Positions 16,868-24,216 of a DNA stretch of 37,320 bases are shown piece by piece. Numbering within the stretch: the first letter of the stretch is position 1; every line of letters starts with the position of its first letter. A program made the position numbers and the translations under genes. The stretch is from Eubacteriales Family XIII. Incertae Sedis bacterium (GTDB taxonomy: Bacteria > Bacillota > Clostridia > Peptostreptococcales > Anaerovoracaceae): the NCBI GenBank assembly GCA_031270275.1, contig JAISXZ010000128.1, positions 1-37,320 on the forward strand, in the 5' to 3' direction. A model generated the notes under the pieces. That model had not been told where the DNA came from. It saw nothing but the letters and a program-made list of their open reading frames with translations, and did not search any database.

Positions 16868-16914
16868 AAAAAACCGCGCGGCACTTAAATATAATAGCCG
16901 CTGCGGCTATTATA
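16868..16914. repeat. Intergenic repeat, copy 2, with 12-bp perfect palindrome
   Basis: This is the second copy of the element at 16755-16803. It carries a perfect inverted repeat, TATAATAGCCGC at 16890-16901 and GCGGCTATTATA at 16903-16914, around a single T. Just before it, TTTTCGCC (16853-16860) and GGCGAAAA (16864-16871) form another hairpin. The two copies in one spacer suggest a REP-like family that should recur elsewhere in the genome. Confidence 0.5.
16883..16914 (-). terminator. Possible intrinsic terminator of rmuC
   Basis: On the minus strand the 12-bp palindrome at 16890-16914 lies 60 bases after the rmuC stop and is followed by ATTTAAG, a weak U-rich tail. The stem is strong in its GC centre. 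The position fits rmuC termination, but the tail is poor and the same structure is part of the repeat, so the call is tentative. Confidence 0.35.
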
Positions 16915-16973
16915 CAGCAATTTTTGCCGCATGTCCACGCATTTTTGCGCCATGCGCCGCGCTATGCGCCGCG

Positions 16974-18314
16974 CTAGTCGTCCTCGGGCCTCTCGTCATC
17001 CAGGGCGGGCGGGGCGGCCTCGCCTAGCTCCTCGACGCCGCGCAGGGCGCGGTTGATCGCCCTTGTGCGCGTGCCCACCAGCCTTTCTATCGTGTTATCG
17101 ACGGTCTGCAGCTGCTTGTGCGCCTGGCTGAGCAGGGACTCAAACTCGCCGAACTGCTTCTTCACCGACCGCAGCGTGTCCCAGACCTCCTGCGACCGCT
17201 GCTCGATGGCGAGCGTCTTGAAGCCCATCTGAAGCGAGCCCAGAAACGCCGACAGGGTTGTCGCGCCGACGGCGGTCACCTTGTACTTGTCCCTCAGCTC
17301 CTCGAACAGCGCGACATTCTGCACCACCTCGGCGTACAGGCCTTCGGTCGGCAGGAACATCAGCGCGAAGTCCGTGGTCTTGGGCGGCACGATGTATTTG
17401 CCGCAGATGTCCTTGGCGAACAGCCGGATCCTGGCGTGCAGCGACTTGCGGGCCTCATCGATCGCCGCCTTGTCCTCCGCGTCCAGCAGGCGCGTGTAGT
17501 CCTCTATCGGGAACTTGGAGTCGATGGGCAGGAGCAGCGGCTCATCCCCGCTGCCGGGCAGCTTTATGGCGAACTCCACGCGCTTGCCTGCGGCAATCTC
17601 GACGTTGACGTCGTACTGGCTGGGCGCCAGGATGTCCTCCAGCAGCCGCTCCAGCCGGACCTCGCCGTATGTGCCGCGCTCCTTTACGTTGGTGAGCGCG
17701 TTTTTGAGGCTCTTTGCGTCGGCCGCCAGGCTTTTCATCTCGCCCAGCCCCTGCTGGACGCTGTCGAGCTGCCTGCTGACCAGCTCGAACGACTGGGCCA
17801 GCCGGGTTTCCAGCGTCTTCTGCAGCTTCTCGTCCACCACGCCCCGCATCTGTTCCAGCCGCCGCTCGTTGCTCTCCTGCAGGGCCTTCATCCTCGCCTC
17901 CAGCGTGGCGTTGACCTTCTCGATGCTCTCGGCGCTGCCGCGCTGGACGGAGGACAGGCGCCCGTCGATCCGCTCGCCGAATTCCCGCAGCTGCCGGCTC
18001 TGCTCCTCGCGGCTGGCCTTCAGCGCGTTCTGCGTCTGCTCCTGCATGGACGACAGGCGCCTGTCCATCTCCTCGCGGTTGCCCTGCAAGGTGGACTGGA
18101 CGCTCTCCTGGATCATGCCGAAGCGCCGGAACTGCTCCGTCGCCCCGGCTTCCAGCTGCCTGGCGATGGCCTCGCGCTGCTCATCGCCGCTATTTTTGAG
18201 CAGGGCGACGATCTCGCCGACGCCGGATTTCTTCCTGCCGGCCAGCAGCATGACGACGGCGAACGCGATCAGCGCGACCGATACGACGCCAAGGACGATC
18301 TGGATGCCTTCCAT
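16974..18314 (-). CDS. rmuC: DNA recombination protein RmuC
   Basis: A 446-residue RmuC. An N-terminal membrane anchor (IQIVLGVVSVALIAFAVVML, about 4-23) is followed by a long coiled coil rich in Gln, Glu and Arg (about 35-185). The RmuC nuclease-like domain (about 195-400) contains NVKERGTYGEVRLERLLEDIL, LLLPIDSKFPIEDY and FLPTEGLYAEV. RmuC limits DNA inversion and rearrangement; its enzymatic activity is predicted, not certain. I chose the ATG at 18314 because it follows GGGGGA and starts the membrane anchor directly. Codon use differs from the neighbours: 16 of the 20 isoleucines I read are ATC and only 3 ATA. A 12-base tandem duplication, ATGCGCCGCGCT twice at 16952-16975, runs into the stop codon. 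It appears monocistronic with its own promoter. Confidence 0.93.
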   Translation of the reverse strand: MEGIQIVLGVVSVALIAFAVVMLLAGRKKSGVGEIVALLKNSGDEQREAIARQLEAGATEQFRRFGMIQESVQSTLQGNREEMDRRLSSMQEQTQNALKASREEQSRQLREFGERIDGRLSSVQRGSAESIEKVNATLEARMKALQESNERRLEQMRGVVDEKLQKTLETRLAQSFELVSRQLDSVQQGLGEMKSLAADAKSLKNALTNVKERGTYGEVRLERLLEDILAPSQYDVNVEIAAGKRVEFAIKLPGSGDEPLLLPIDSKFPIEDYTRLLDAEDKAAIDEARKSLHARIRLFAKDICGKYIVPPKTTDFALMFLPTEGLYAEVVQNVALFEELRDKYKVTAVGATTLSAFLGSLQMGFKTLAIEQRSQEVWDTLRSVKKQFGEFESLLSQAHKQLQTVDNTIERLVGTRTRAINRALRGVEELGEAAPPALDDERPEDD

Positions 18315-18391
18315 TGGATGATGTCCCCCATTCCGGATGTTGGCCCTTGTTCCTGCGCGCCGGCGCGGCGGCAGACAACGGCCTCTAGACC

Positions 18392-18421
18392 AGTATAGCA
18401 CACCCTGCAAGAAAAAGCCAA
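18392..18421 (-). promoter_or_regulatory. Sigma-70-type promoter for rmuC
   Basis: On the minus strand, TTGGCT (complement of 18416-18421) and TATACT (complement of 18392-18397) are separated by 18 bases. The -10 matches consensus in five of six positions, the -35 in four. Transcription would start near 18385, about 70 bases before the rmuC ATG. Confidence 0.5.
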
Positions 18422-18495
18422 TCCGAAAGGGGAAAAGAAGCTGCGAAAGGAAGCTGCGGAGGGGAAAGGTTCTGCGGCGGATCGCGCGCGGCGGC

Positions 18496-19791
18496 CTACA
18501 TGGTGGACGGCAGCCACGTGGCCAGCTGCGGGAATACGGAGATGAGGATTACGACGATTATGTCGGCGACTATGAAGGGGATCACGGCCCGGAATATCTT
18601 CACCACGGACACGCCCGAAAATCCCGACAGCATGAACACCACCATGCCTATAGGCGGCGATATGGCGCCGAGCGCCATCATGATCACGACGAACAGCCCG
18701 AGCCAGATCGGGTCAAAACCGACCGCCGTGAGCGCGGGATAGAGCACGGGTATGGTCAGTATGATCATGGGTATCTCCGGCAGTATCATGCCCAGCACGA
18801 TGTACATGACCGAAACGGCGAGAATCATCACGGGCATGGGCGCGTCGATAGACGCCACGAAACGCGTTATCATGAAGGGCAGCTTCGACAGGGTTATAAA
18901 GCTGATGAATATGTACGTGCCGATCAGCAGGGTAAATATCATGCCCGTCGTGAGCACCGTTTCCCTGAGCGCCAGCAGCAGCTTCCCCATGTTCATCTGG
19001 CGGGAGGACGCGGCGATGGCCAATGCCCCCGCGCAGCCTATGGCCCCCGATTCCGTCGTGGTGAAGAAACCCGCGTATATCCCCCCGAATATCAGTATGA
19101 AAAGGGCGACCACGGGAACGATCCCGGCGAGCGCCCTAAGCCTCTCGCGCATGGAGGCCCTCGGCCCTGCCGGCCCCATGGCGGGGTTCCTCCTGCACAC
19201 GATGGTTATGAAGCCTATGAATATGGCCATCATTATGATTCCGGGGATAAAGCCGGACATAAAGAGCTTGCCTATGTTCTGTTCGGTGATGATGCCGTAC
19301 ATGATGAACGACAGGCTCGGCGGTATGATCATCGTAAGCGGGGCCGCCGCCGCTATCGTGGCTGCGGAAAAAGGCTCGTCGTACTTGTAGCGCCGCATTT
19401 CCGGCAGGGCGATCTTCGACATTATGACGGTGCCTACCATGTGCGAGCCCGTTATGGCGCCGAGCCCCCCCGTCGCGGCGACCGTCGCCGACGCCAGCCC
19501 GCCTTTAAGGCTTCCGAACCAGGCGTTGCACGCCCTGAAAAGGTCCCTGCCGATATTCGATTCCGATATGAGCATGCCCATGAACGTGAACATGGGGATC
19601 ACCGTCATCGTGTAATTGTTGACATTGGTAAACGGGACCTGTCCGGCTATCATAAGGGCCTGGGCCGGCCCGCGAAGGACAAGCAGGCCGACGAAGCCGA
19701 CCAGCCCCATCGCCACCCCCACCCACATGCGGCACATGATGAGGGCGATCACCGCGACAATGCCCAGAACCGCAGTCAATTCAGGACTCAT
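18496..19791 (-). CDS. TRAP transporter large permease (DctM family), second system
   Basis: A 431-residue, very hydrophobic DctM-type permease with about a dozen membrane segments. Family signatures are GGLASATVAATGGLGAITGS, LTMIIPPSLSFIMYGIITEQ and GAISPPIGMVVFMLSG. It forms the ion-driven channel of a tripartite ATP-independent periplasmic carboxylate importer. The ATG at 19791 follows GGAGGGG and overlaps the last 11 bases of the small-permease gene. A start at 19854 would place 21 atypical residues in front. This is the last gene of the second catabolic unit. No clear hairpin terminator is visible after the stop. Confidence 0.93.
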   Translation of the reverse strand: MSPELTAVLGIVAVIALIMCRMWVGVAMGLVGFVGLLVLRGPAQALMIAGQVPFTNVNNYTMTVIPMFTFMGMLISESNIGRDLFRACNAWFGSLKGGLASATVAATGGLGAITGSHMVGTVIMSKIALPEMRRYKYDEPFSAATIAAAAPLTMIIPPSLSFIMYGIITEQNIGKLFMSGFIPGIIMMAIFIGFITIVCRRNPAMGPAGPRASMRERLRALAGIVPVVALFILIFGGIYAGFFTTTESGAIGCAGALAIAASSRQMNMGKLLLALRETVLTTGMIFTLLIGTYIFISFITLSKLPFMITRFVASIDAPMPVMILAVSVMYIVLGMILPEIPMIILTIPVLYPALTAVGFDPIWLGLFVVIMMALGAISPPIGMVVFMLSGFSGVSVVKIFRAVIPFIVADIIVVILISVFPQLATWLPSTM

Positions 19792-20347
19792 TCCCGTCCC
19801 CTCCGTCCGACAGGGACAGTATCGCAAGCTCCGGGCCGCCGCCTGCGCCGCCATGCCCCGCGGCGGCCGCCGTATCCCTTTTTCGGACCCTCTCTATGAG
19901 GAATACGGCCGCCGCGAAGGCGGCCACGACAAACGACACGCCGAGAAGCGCCAGAAATGGCCATTCCGGTATGCGGAGCAGCGCGTATACGACATGGAAC
20001 TGCAGCGAGAACCTTATGGATTCAAGCGTCTGCCAGCCCACCATGGCGAAATACGCGATGCTGAGCGTTATCGTGGAAATGTCCATGCCCAAGGCCGCCT
20101 TTTTGGGCACGGCGTCCACAAGGAGCCTCACCTCGATGTTCCTGTGCTCGATGATCACGGCGGCCATGGAGGCCATTATGCTGACAAGCAGCACCTGGGA
20201 TATCTCGATGACGCCGACCACAGGCGCCCTGAAGATCGTGCGCAGGACGACGTCCGCCACCGTGATGCACAGCATGACGACGGTCGCAGCCACGGAGATA
20301 TACATGAAACATTTTACGGTCGCACGGACAACCCTTGCGAACAGCAT
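19781..20347 (-). CDS. TRAP transporter small permease (DctQ family), second system
   Basis: A 188-residue protein with four predicted membrane segments, at about 12-35, 45-65, 88-108 and 130-152. The DctQ-type phrase TVADVVLRTIFRAPVVGVIEISQ covers the end of segment one and the first loop. DctQ pairs with DctM in the membrane of TRAP importers. A charged, Gly-rich tail (about 153-188) follows the last segment. GAGG lies about 8 bases before the ATG at 20347. The gene lies 91 bases after dctP and overlaps dctM. Confidence 0.87.
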   Translation of the reverse strand: MLFARVVRATVKCFMYISVAATVVMLCITVADVVLRTIFRAPVVGVIEISQVLLVSIMASMAAVIIEHRNIEVRLLVDAVPKKAALGMDISTITLSIAYFAMVGWQTLESIRFSLQFHVVYALLRIPEWPFLALLGVSFVVAAFAAAVFLIERVRKRDTAAAAGHGGAGGGPELAILSLSDGGDGNES

Positions 20348-20438
20348 AGGCGTGGCCTCGACGAAACACAGCCCGGAGGCATGACGGCGGCGGCAGGGCG
20401 CGGGCCTGCGTGCCTCCCCGCTGCCAGCCCCGCCATAT

Positions 20439-21554
20439 CTAGCCGAATCTCTCCTCTATCAGCTCGAGCGCCCGCTCGTAGATCGCCCGCGCGGCCGGGC
20501 TGTTCTTGCTGATCTCCTCTATGGCCTTTTCATGCGACGGCCTCGCCAGATCCATCCACTCGGCCAGCTCGTCGTCCGTAAGCTTGACGAATAGGTTGCC
20601 GCGCTCCACCCCGATGTCTATCGCCTCCTGGCTCATATTCATCTGGTCATCGGAGAACAGATAGCTCTTTTCCGCGAACGTGTTTTTTATGAGCTCCTGC
20701 AGATCCTCCGGAAGCGAGTTCAGGAAATCCGTGTTGATGACCATGCAGGCGAAATCCACCCACGCGCCGTAGTCCCCGAATTCGGTATGCACGTTGACGA
20801 GCTCGGTCAGGCCGAACAGCATTTCGAAAGCGTAGTTGTTGACATAGCCGTCGGCCACGTTCTTTTCAAGCGACGAGTAGGTCTCGGGCGGCGGCATCTG
20901 CACCGGGGCCGCGCCCGCCGCGGTAAGCGCCTCGAAAAACTCTATCTTGTTCGTTATGAGCTTCATGCCCCTGACGTCGGCGGGGACCCGGATCTCCTTG
21001 TCCTTCCCCGTAAAGTGCAGATGGTATGGCGGGAACGCGAAGTTGCCCAGATTGGTCATCCCCAGGTCCTCAAATTCCTTTTGCATCTCCGGGAATTCAT
21101 TCTGAAGCTGCGTGAGTATCTCGACTGACTCCTTGGGGTCCTTCAGCCCTATGAACGGCAGCTGCAGGATACGGCTGTTCAGCGGCATCTGGCTGGTAAA
21201 ATTGTTGCTCGGGAACATAGATATCTCCGCCACGCCCGTCTGTATGCCCTTTGGAATGTCCTGTATGGCCATCAGCGAGTTGGCGTAGAAGATGTCGAAT
21301 TTGAGCCTGCCGCCGCTCGCCTCCTCGAGCTCCCTGAACACCTTGCCGTGGCTCGGCAGGGCCGACTCCGCGCCGGTTATGTTCACGTTCACGGTGTAGG
21401 TCACGCCGTCCGCAGGGGCCTGCGTTTCGGCGGCGGCATCGGCTGGGCGCGCCTGCTCCTCGTCGGCAGGGGCCTGTTCCCCTCCGCCGCAGGCGGCCAG
21501 CATAGACACACAGAAGATGCCTGCAACGATCAGGCAGATGGTTTTCCTCGACAT
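20439..21554 (-). CDS. TRAP transporter solute-binding lipoprotein (DctP family), second system
   Basis: A 371-residue extracytoplasmic binding protein. The signal peptide ends in the lipobox MLAAC with Cys22 as the lipid-modified residue, and a low-complexity Ala/Pro/Glu spacer follows, as expected for a Gram-positive membrane-anchored receptor. The DctP domain runs from about residue 55 to 360, with GIQTGVAEISMFPSN and DVRGMKLITNKIEFFEALTA. The substrate is not readable; carboxylates are the usual ligands. I chose the ATG at 21554 because AAAGGAGGT lies 10 bases upstream and the lipoprotein signal begins there. It lies 67 bases after the hydrolase gene, so hydrolase and importer are probably cotranscribed. 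Confidence 0.92.
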   Translation of the reverse strand: MSRKTICLIVAGIFCVSMLAACGGGEQAPADEEQARPADAAAETQAPADGVTYTVNVNITGAESALPSHGKVFRELEEASGGRLKFDIFYANSLMAIQDIPKGIQTGVAEISMFPSNNFTSQMPLNSRILQLPFIGLKDPKESVEILTQLQNEFPEMQKEFEDLGMTNLGNFAFPPYHLHFTGKDKEIRVPADVRGMKLITNKIEFFEALTAAGAAPVQMPPPETYSSLEKNVADGYVNNYAFEMLFGLTELVNVHTEFGDYGAWVDFACMVINTDFLNSLPEDLQELIKNTFAEKSYLFSDDQMNMSQEAIDIGVERGNLFVKLTDDELAEWMDLARPSHEKAIEEISKNSPAARAIYERALELIEERFG

Positions 21555-21621
21555 ATCGCTGTATACCTCCTTTATAAGATAGGTGGCCGGCGCTGTCGTC
21601 CGGACCGGCCGGCACAATGCG

Positions 21622-22479
21622 CTACGGCACGACAAACTGGCCCTTCATCTCATCGTATATCTCGGGAAGGAAGCTCGCCAGATTGCTGTATTCGATGATG
21701 ACATGCTCGTGGAAGCCGTGTATCGCCTCCCACGCTATGGACTGCCCCTCCCGCAGCATCAGAACCGGGCGCCTGTCCACAATGCTGTATCCCATCCAGC
21801 AGCGGGAGCGCAGCTCGATCCCCTTGCCTCCGGGCAGGTCGCGGCAGGTGTGCAGCATGACGGCGCGGTCCGGGGGGCTGCCGTTCGGCAGATCGAGCGG
21901 GTATATCTCGATGTTGATGCACATGGCGTTCCCTATGTACGGCTGCCTGAACCGCCCGAGATCGAAGCCGAAGTGGTAGGGCGACGTGTAGTGAAGCAGT
22001 ATGCGGGCGTTTCCGCCGCCGACGTCCTCCGTCAGGTCATGCGCGTAGTAGCGCGACTTCTGCTCCAGCGGCACCGTTGGATCCTTGATGCGCTCAATCG
22101 CGTCGTCGGGTATCCTGATGGTGTAATGGCAGGGCGGGTACCACAGGCGGTAATGGAAATCGGCCATGGCCTTCCAGGGATACCACCACGAAAACATGTC
22201 GGCTGTCCCGTTCGGGACGAATGTGCGGTTGCACATGTACGCCGCGCCGTTGGGCAGGACGCAGCAGCCTGTCTCGACCTTCTGGTATCCCTCGTCGAGT
22301 ATAGCGTTCATGTCGCCTATCGGCATGGCGTCCCTGTAGTCCATGGGCCTGCCCTGTTTCCATATTTCGTAGGCTTCCGGGTCGGGATCCGCCATTTCCC
22401 GCTCGTAGTACCGTGCCAGCGGGTGTTTCCTCTCCGCATCCGTCAACGGGCGATAGAGCCCGTTGAACTCGAATTTCAT
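21622..22479 (-). CDS. DAPG hydrolase / phloretin hydrolase family protein (PhlG-like)
   Basis: A 285-residue protein of the PhlG family, zinc-dependent hydrolases that cut a carbon-carbon bond between an acyl group and a phloroglucinol ring. Known members are 2,4-diacetylphloroglucinol hydrolase and the phloretin hydrolase of gut Eubacterium ramulus. Family-like blocks are ETGCCVLPNGAAYMCNRTF (69-87), MFSWWYPWKAMADFHYRLW (95-113), and IIEYSNLASFLPEIYDE at the end. Candidate zinc ligands are His118 (CHYT), Glu151, and the HVIIE pair His259/Glu263, which matches the family HxxxE. The ATG at 22479 follows AAAGGAGG. A longer open frame upstream is not conserved. It is the first gene of the unit hydrolase-dctP-dctQ-dctM. 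The actual substrate is unknown. Confidence 0.82.
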   Translation of the reverse strand: MKFEFNGLYRPLTDAERKHPLARYYEREMADPDPEAYEIWKQGRPMDYRDAMPIGDMNAILDEGYQKVETGCCVLPNGAAYMCNRTFVPNGTADMFSWWYPWKAMADFHYRLWYPPCHYTIRIPDDAIERIKDPTVPLEQKSRYYAHDLTEDVGGGNARILLHYTSPYHFGFDLGRFRQPYIGNAMCINIEIYPLDLPNGSPPDRAVMLHTCRDLPGGKGIELRSRCWMGYSIVDRRPVLMLREGQSIAWEAIHGFHEHVIIEYSNLASFLPEIYDEMKGQFVVP

Positions 22480-22580
22480 GTCTCGCCTCCTTTCCCTGCG
22501 GGATGGGGCCCGCCCCGCGAAACGGCAGCGTCCGGCATATGCTTCGGCGTCTGCGGCGCCTGTAGCGGCCTTCCTGGGCA

Positions 22581-22606
22581 GCGCGGAGAAGTATGCTTGT
22601 CCGCGC
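22581..22606. promoter_or_regulatory. Operator-like dyad A before the hydrolase gene
   Basis: GCGCGGA at 22581-22587 and TCCGCGC at 22600-22606 form a perfect 7-bp dyad with a 12-base centre. The centre holds, on the minus strand, a -10-like CATACT. The same geometry recurs at 22695-22720. It lies about 100 bases upstream of the PhlG-like start, so it is a candidate regulator site for that unit. No good -35 is visible. Confidence 0.4.
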
Positions 22607-22651
22607 GAGAAGAAAATGTAAAAGCTGGGCGGGAAGGCTGCGAAATGGCAT

Positions 22652-22683
22652 AAAAAAACCCATGAATATTTCCCATTCATGGG
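22652..22683 (-). terminator. Strong intrinsic terminator after the second BcrB-like gene
   Basis: On the minus strand, CCCATGAAT (22683-22675) and ATTCATGGG (22667-22659) form a perfect 9-bp stem with a 7-base loop, immediately followed by seven T (22658-22652). This is a textbook rho-independent terminator. It closes the long operon that begins at 33274 and separates it from the hydrolase-TRAP unit. Confidence 0.88.
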
Positions 22684-22694
22684 CAGAAAAGGCC

Positions 22695-22720
22695 GCGCGG
22701 AACATTATACTTTTCCGCAC
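22695..22720. promoter_or_regulatory. Operator-like dyad B between the two catabolic units
   Basis: GCGCGGA at 22695-22701 and TCCGCAC at 22714-22720 (six of seven bases paired) flank a 12-base centre that contains TATAAT on the minus strand at 22709-22704. Spacing and offset are identical to dyad A, and similarity continues into AGAAGAA beyond the right arm. It lies just upstream of the terminator. The rest of the 352-base gap 22480-22831 holds no gene that I can support. Confidence 0.4.
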
Positions 22721-22831
22721 GGAGAAGAATTTCCCTCTTGCTAAGTATTCTATACGCTCGGAGCCGATATGTCAACCATGCTTTTCGGAATCTTCGCCCG
22801 GACGACTGCTTGCCGCCCAAGGGCCCTCAAC

Positions 22832-24154
22832 TCAGTCCTCCAGCTTGCGCAGGCCCTGGCCCTCCATCCACGCGTCGAGCGTGTCCAGGAAGCGGCGCTC
22901 GTCCAGATCCGTGCGGTCGCCCGGCTGCGAGCCCTCGTAATGCAGGACGCTTATCCCGATCCCGTTCAGCTGCAGCGCCTGCTCCTTCCTCGTGAGCGTG
23001 CAGCCCACCCCGCAGCGCCACAGGGGCATGATCGCCCCGTCGGCCTTGAACCCTTTGGCAAACTCGAGCACGGCGCTCGGGCGGATATATTCGTCTATCT
23101 TGAATATCTGCGGGCCCCTCGCGTCGGTGAACATGCGGCGCAGGGCGTCCTCCCTGGTCCTGACCGGCCTGTCCGGCGGGGCCGCGGGCTTCGCCCTGGG
23201 GACGAAGGCCCCGTCCCCGTCTAGCTCGATAGGCCCGGACATGGTGTGCGTGTACTGCGAGCCGAGGCAGACCGCGCCGTACTTCTCCATGTAGCGGTAA
23301 TATTTCATGTAGTGCCAGGCCGGCGGATGGCACTCTATCCAGCGGTACCTCTCGTTGCCGACGGCGGCTATGCGCTTGTCCGCGCGCCACTTTATCTCGT
23401 CGCGCAGCGCCCTCCAGAAGCCCAGGGTCTCGTCGGGGTCCAGCTTCGTCAGCATCCCCAGGGTGTAGAAGGAATACAGGTCTTTTACCCCGAGGGGCGT
23501 AGGCACGTTTGCCATGAGCCGCGTGATTTCAAGCCCGTATTCCTCCATCTGCCTGCGGGCGTCCATGCTCTCTATGAGCTTTTCGTCGTCGAACCTCTTG
23601 CCAAACACCCGCTCTATCTCGTTGATGACGTTGAGGGTGCACTGTACCCTGTGCTCGATCAGGGCCTTCTCCCTTTCGGGGTCGTAGGGGCCGAGGTACA
23701 TGGTGCAGTCGTTGCCCCATCGCGGTATGGGCGAGTAGTCCATGCACTGCTGCCCGCGCTTCGTGTGCTGGTCGCACACGTCGGGAAAGGGCACCGACAT
23801 GTCGCGCATAGGGAAGCCGCTGCCGTCGAGCTGGTAGCCCAGGAACATCGATCCCCAGCAGTTGTTCACGTAGCCGCACAGCTCGCGCCCCCAGCCGCGC
23901 GTCTCCGCCGCCAGCCTGCACTTCCGCGCGTACTCGTCGCTCAGGCTGGCCAGCATCGCCCCGTGCGGGTTGTCCTCCACTATGTTCAGGGAGTCGAAGC
24001 CCACGCTCCAGTCGGCCTCGCCCGTGTTGCCGTGGGCCAGAAGCGAGCCTGGGGCCGCCGCCGATTCGTCTATCGACCTCTGCCACCTGGCCCTCAGCTC
24101 CTTGGCCCTGCCCCATATCTCAAGAGGCCTCGTCTCCCATTTCTGCCCGCTCAA
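22832..24154 (-). CDS. BcrB/BzdO-like subunit of a 2-hydroxyacyl-CoA dehydratase/benzoyl-CoA reductase family enzyme, second copy
   Basis: A 440-residue member of the HgdB/BcrB family (2-hydroxyacyl-CoA dehydratase D-component). It shares about 84% of residues with the gene at 29846-31171. The conserved cysteines lie in ELCGYVNNCWGS, DVCDQHTKRGQQCMDY, GNDC and RCGVGC, and probably include [4Fe-4S] ligands. It starts with TTG at 24154 behind GGAGG, exactly as its paralog does. It is the last gene of the long operon, 62 bases after the CoA-transferase and before the strong terminator. There is no second BcrC-like gene beside it, so it may swap into the same complex with altered substrate range, or have diverged. 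Which role it has cannot be decided from sequence. Confidence 0.85.
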   Translation of the reverse strand: MSGQKWETRPLEIWGRAKELRARWQRSIDESAAAPGSLLAHGNTGEADWSVGFDSLNIVEDNPHGAMLASLSDEYARKCRLAAETRGWGRELCGYVNNCWGSMFLGYQLDGSGFPMRDMSVPFPDVCDQHTKRGQQCMDYSPIPRWGNDCTMYLGPYDPEREKALIEHRVQCTLNVINEIERVFGKRFDDEKLIESMDARRQMEEYGLEITRLMANVPTPLGVKDLYSFYTLGMLTKLDPDETLGFWRALRDEIKWRADKRIAAVGNERYRWIECHPPAWHYMKYYRYMEKYGAVCLGSQYTHTMSGPIELDGDGAFVPRAKPAAPPDRPVRTREDALRRMFTDARGPQIFKIDEYIRPSAVLEFAKGFKADGAIMPLWRCGVGCTLTRKEQALQLNGIGISVLHYEGSQPGDRTDLDERRFLDTLDAWMEGQGLRKLED

Positions 24155-24216
24155 TCCCGCACCTCCGTTCCGCCGCAGCCCGGCCCCAGTGGCCGCCGCC
24201 GCCCTACTTCAATGTC

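Noticed and set aside
16853-16871. Hairpin TTTTCGCC-GCA-GGCGAAAA as an intrinsic terminator
   Set aside because: No T-run follows the stem on either strand.
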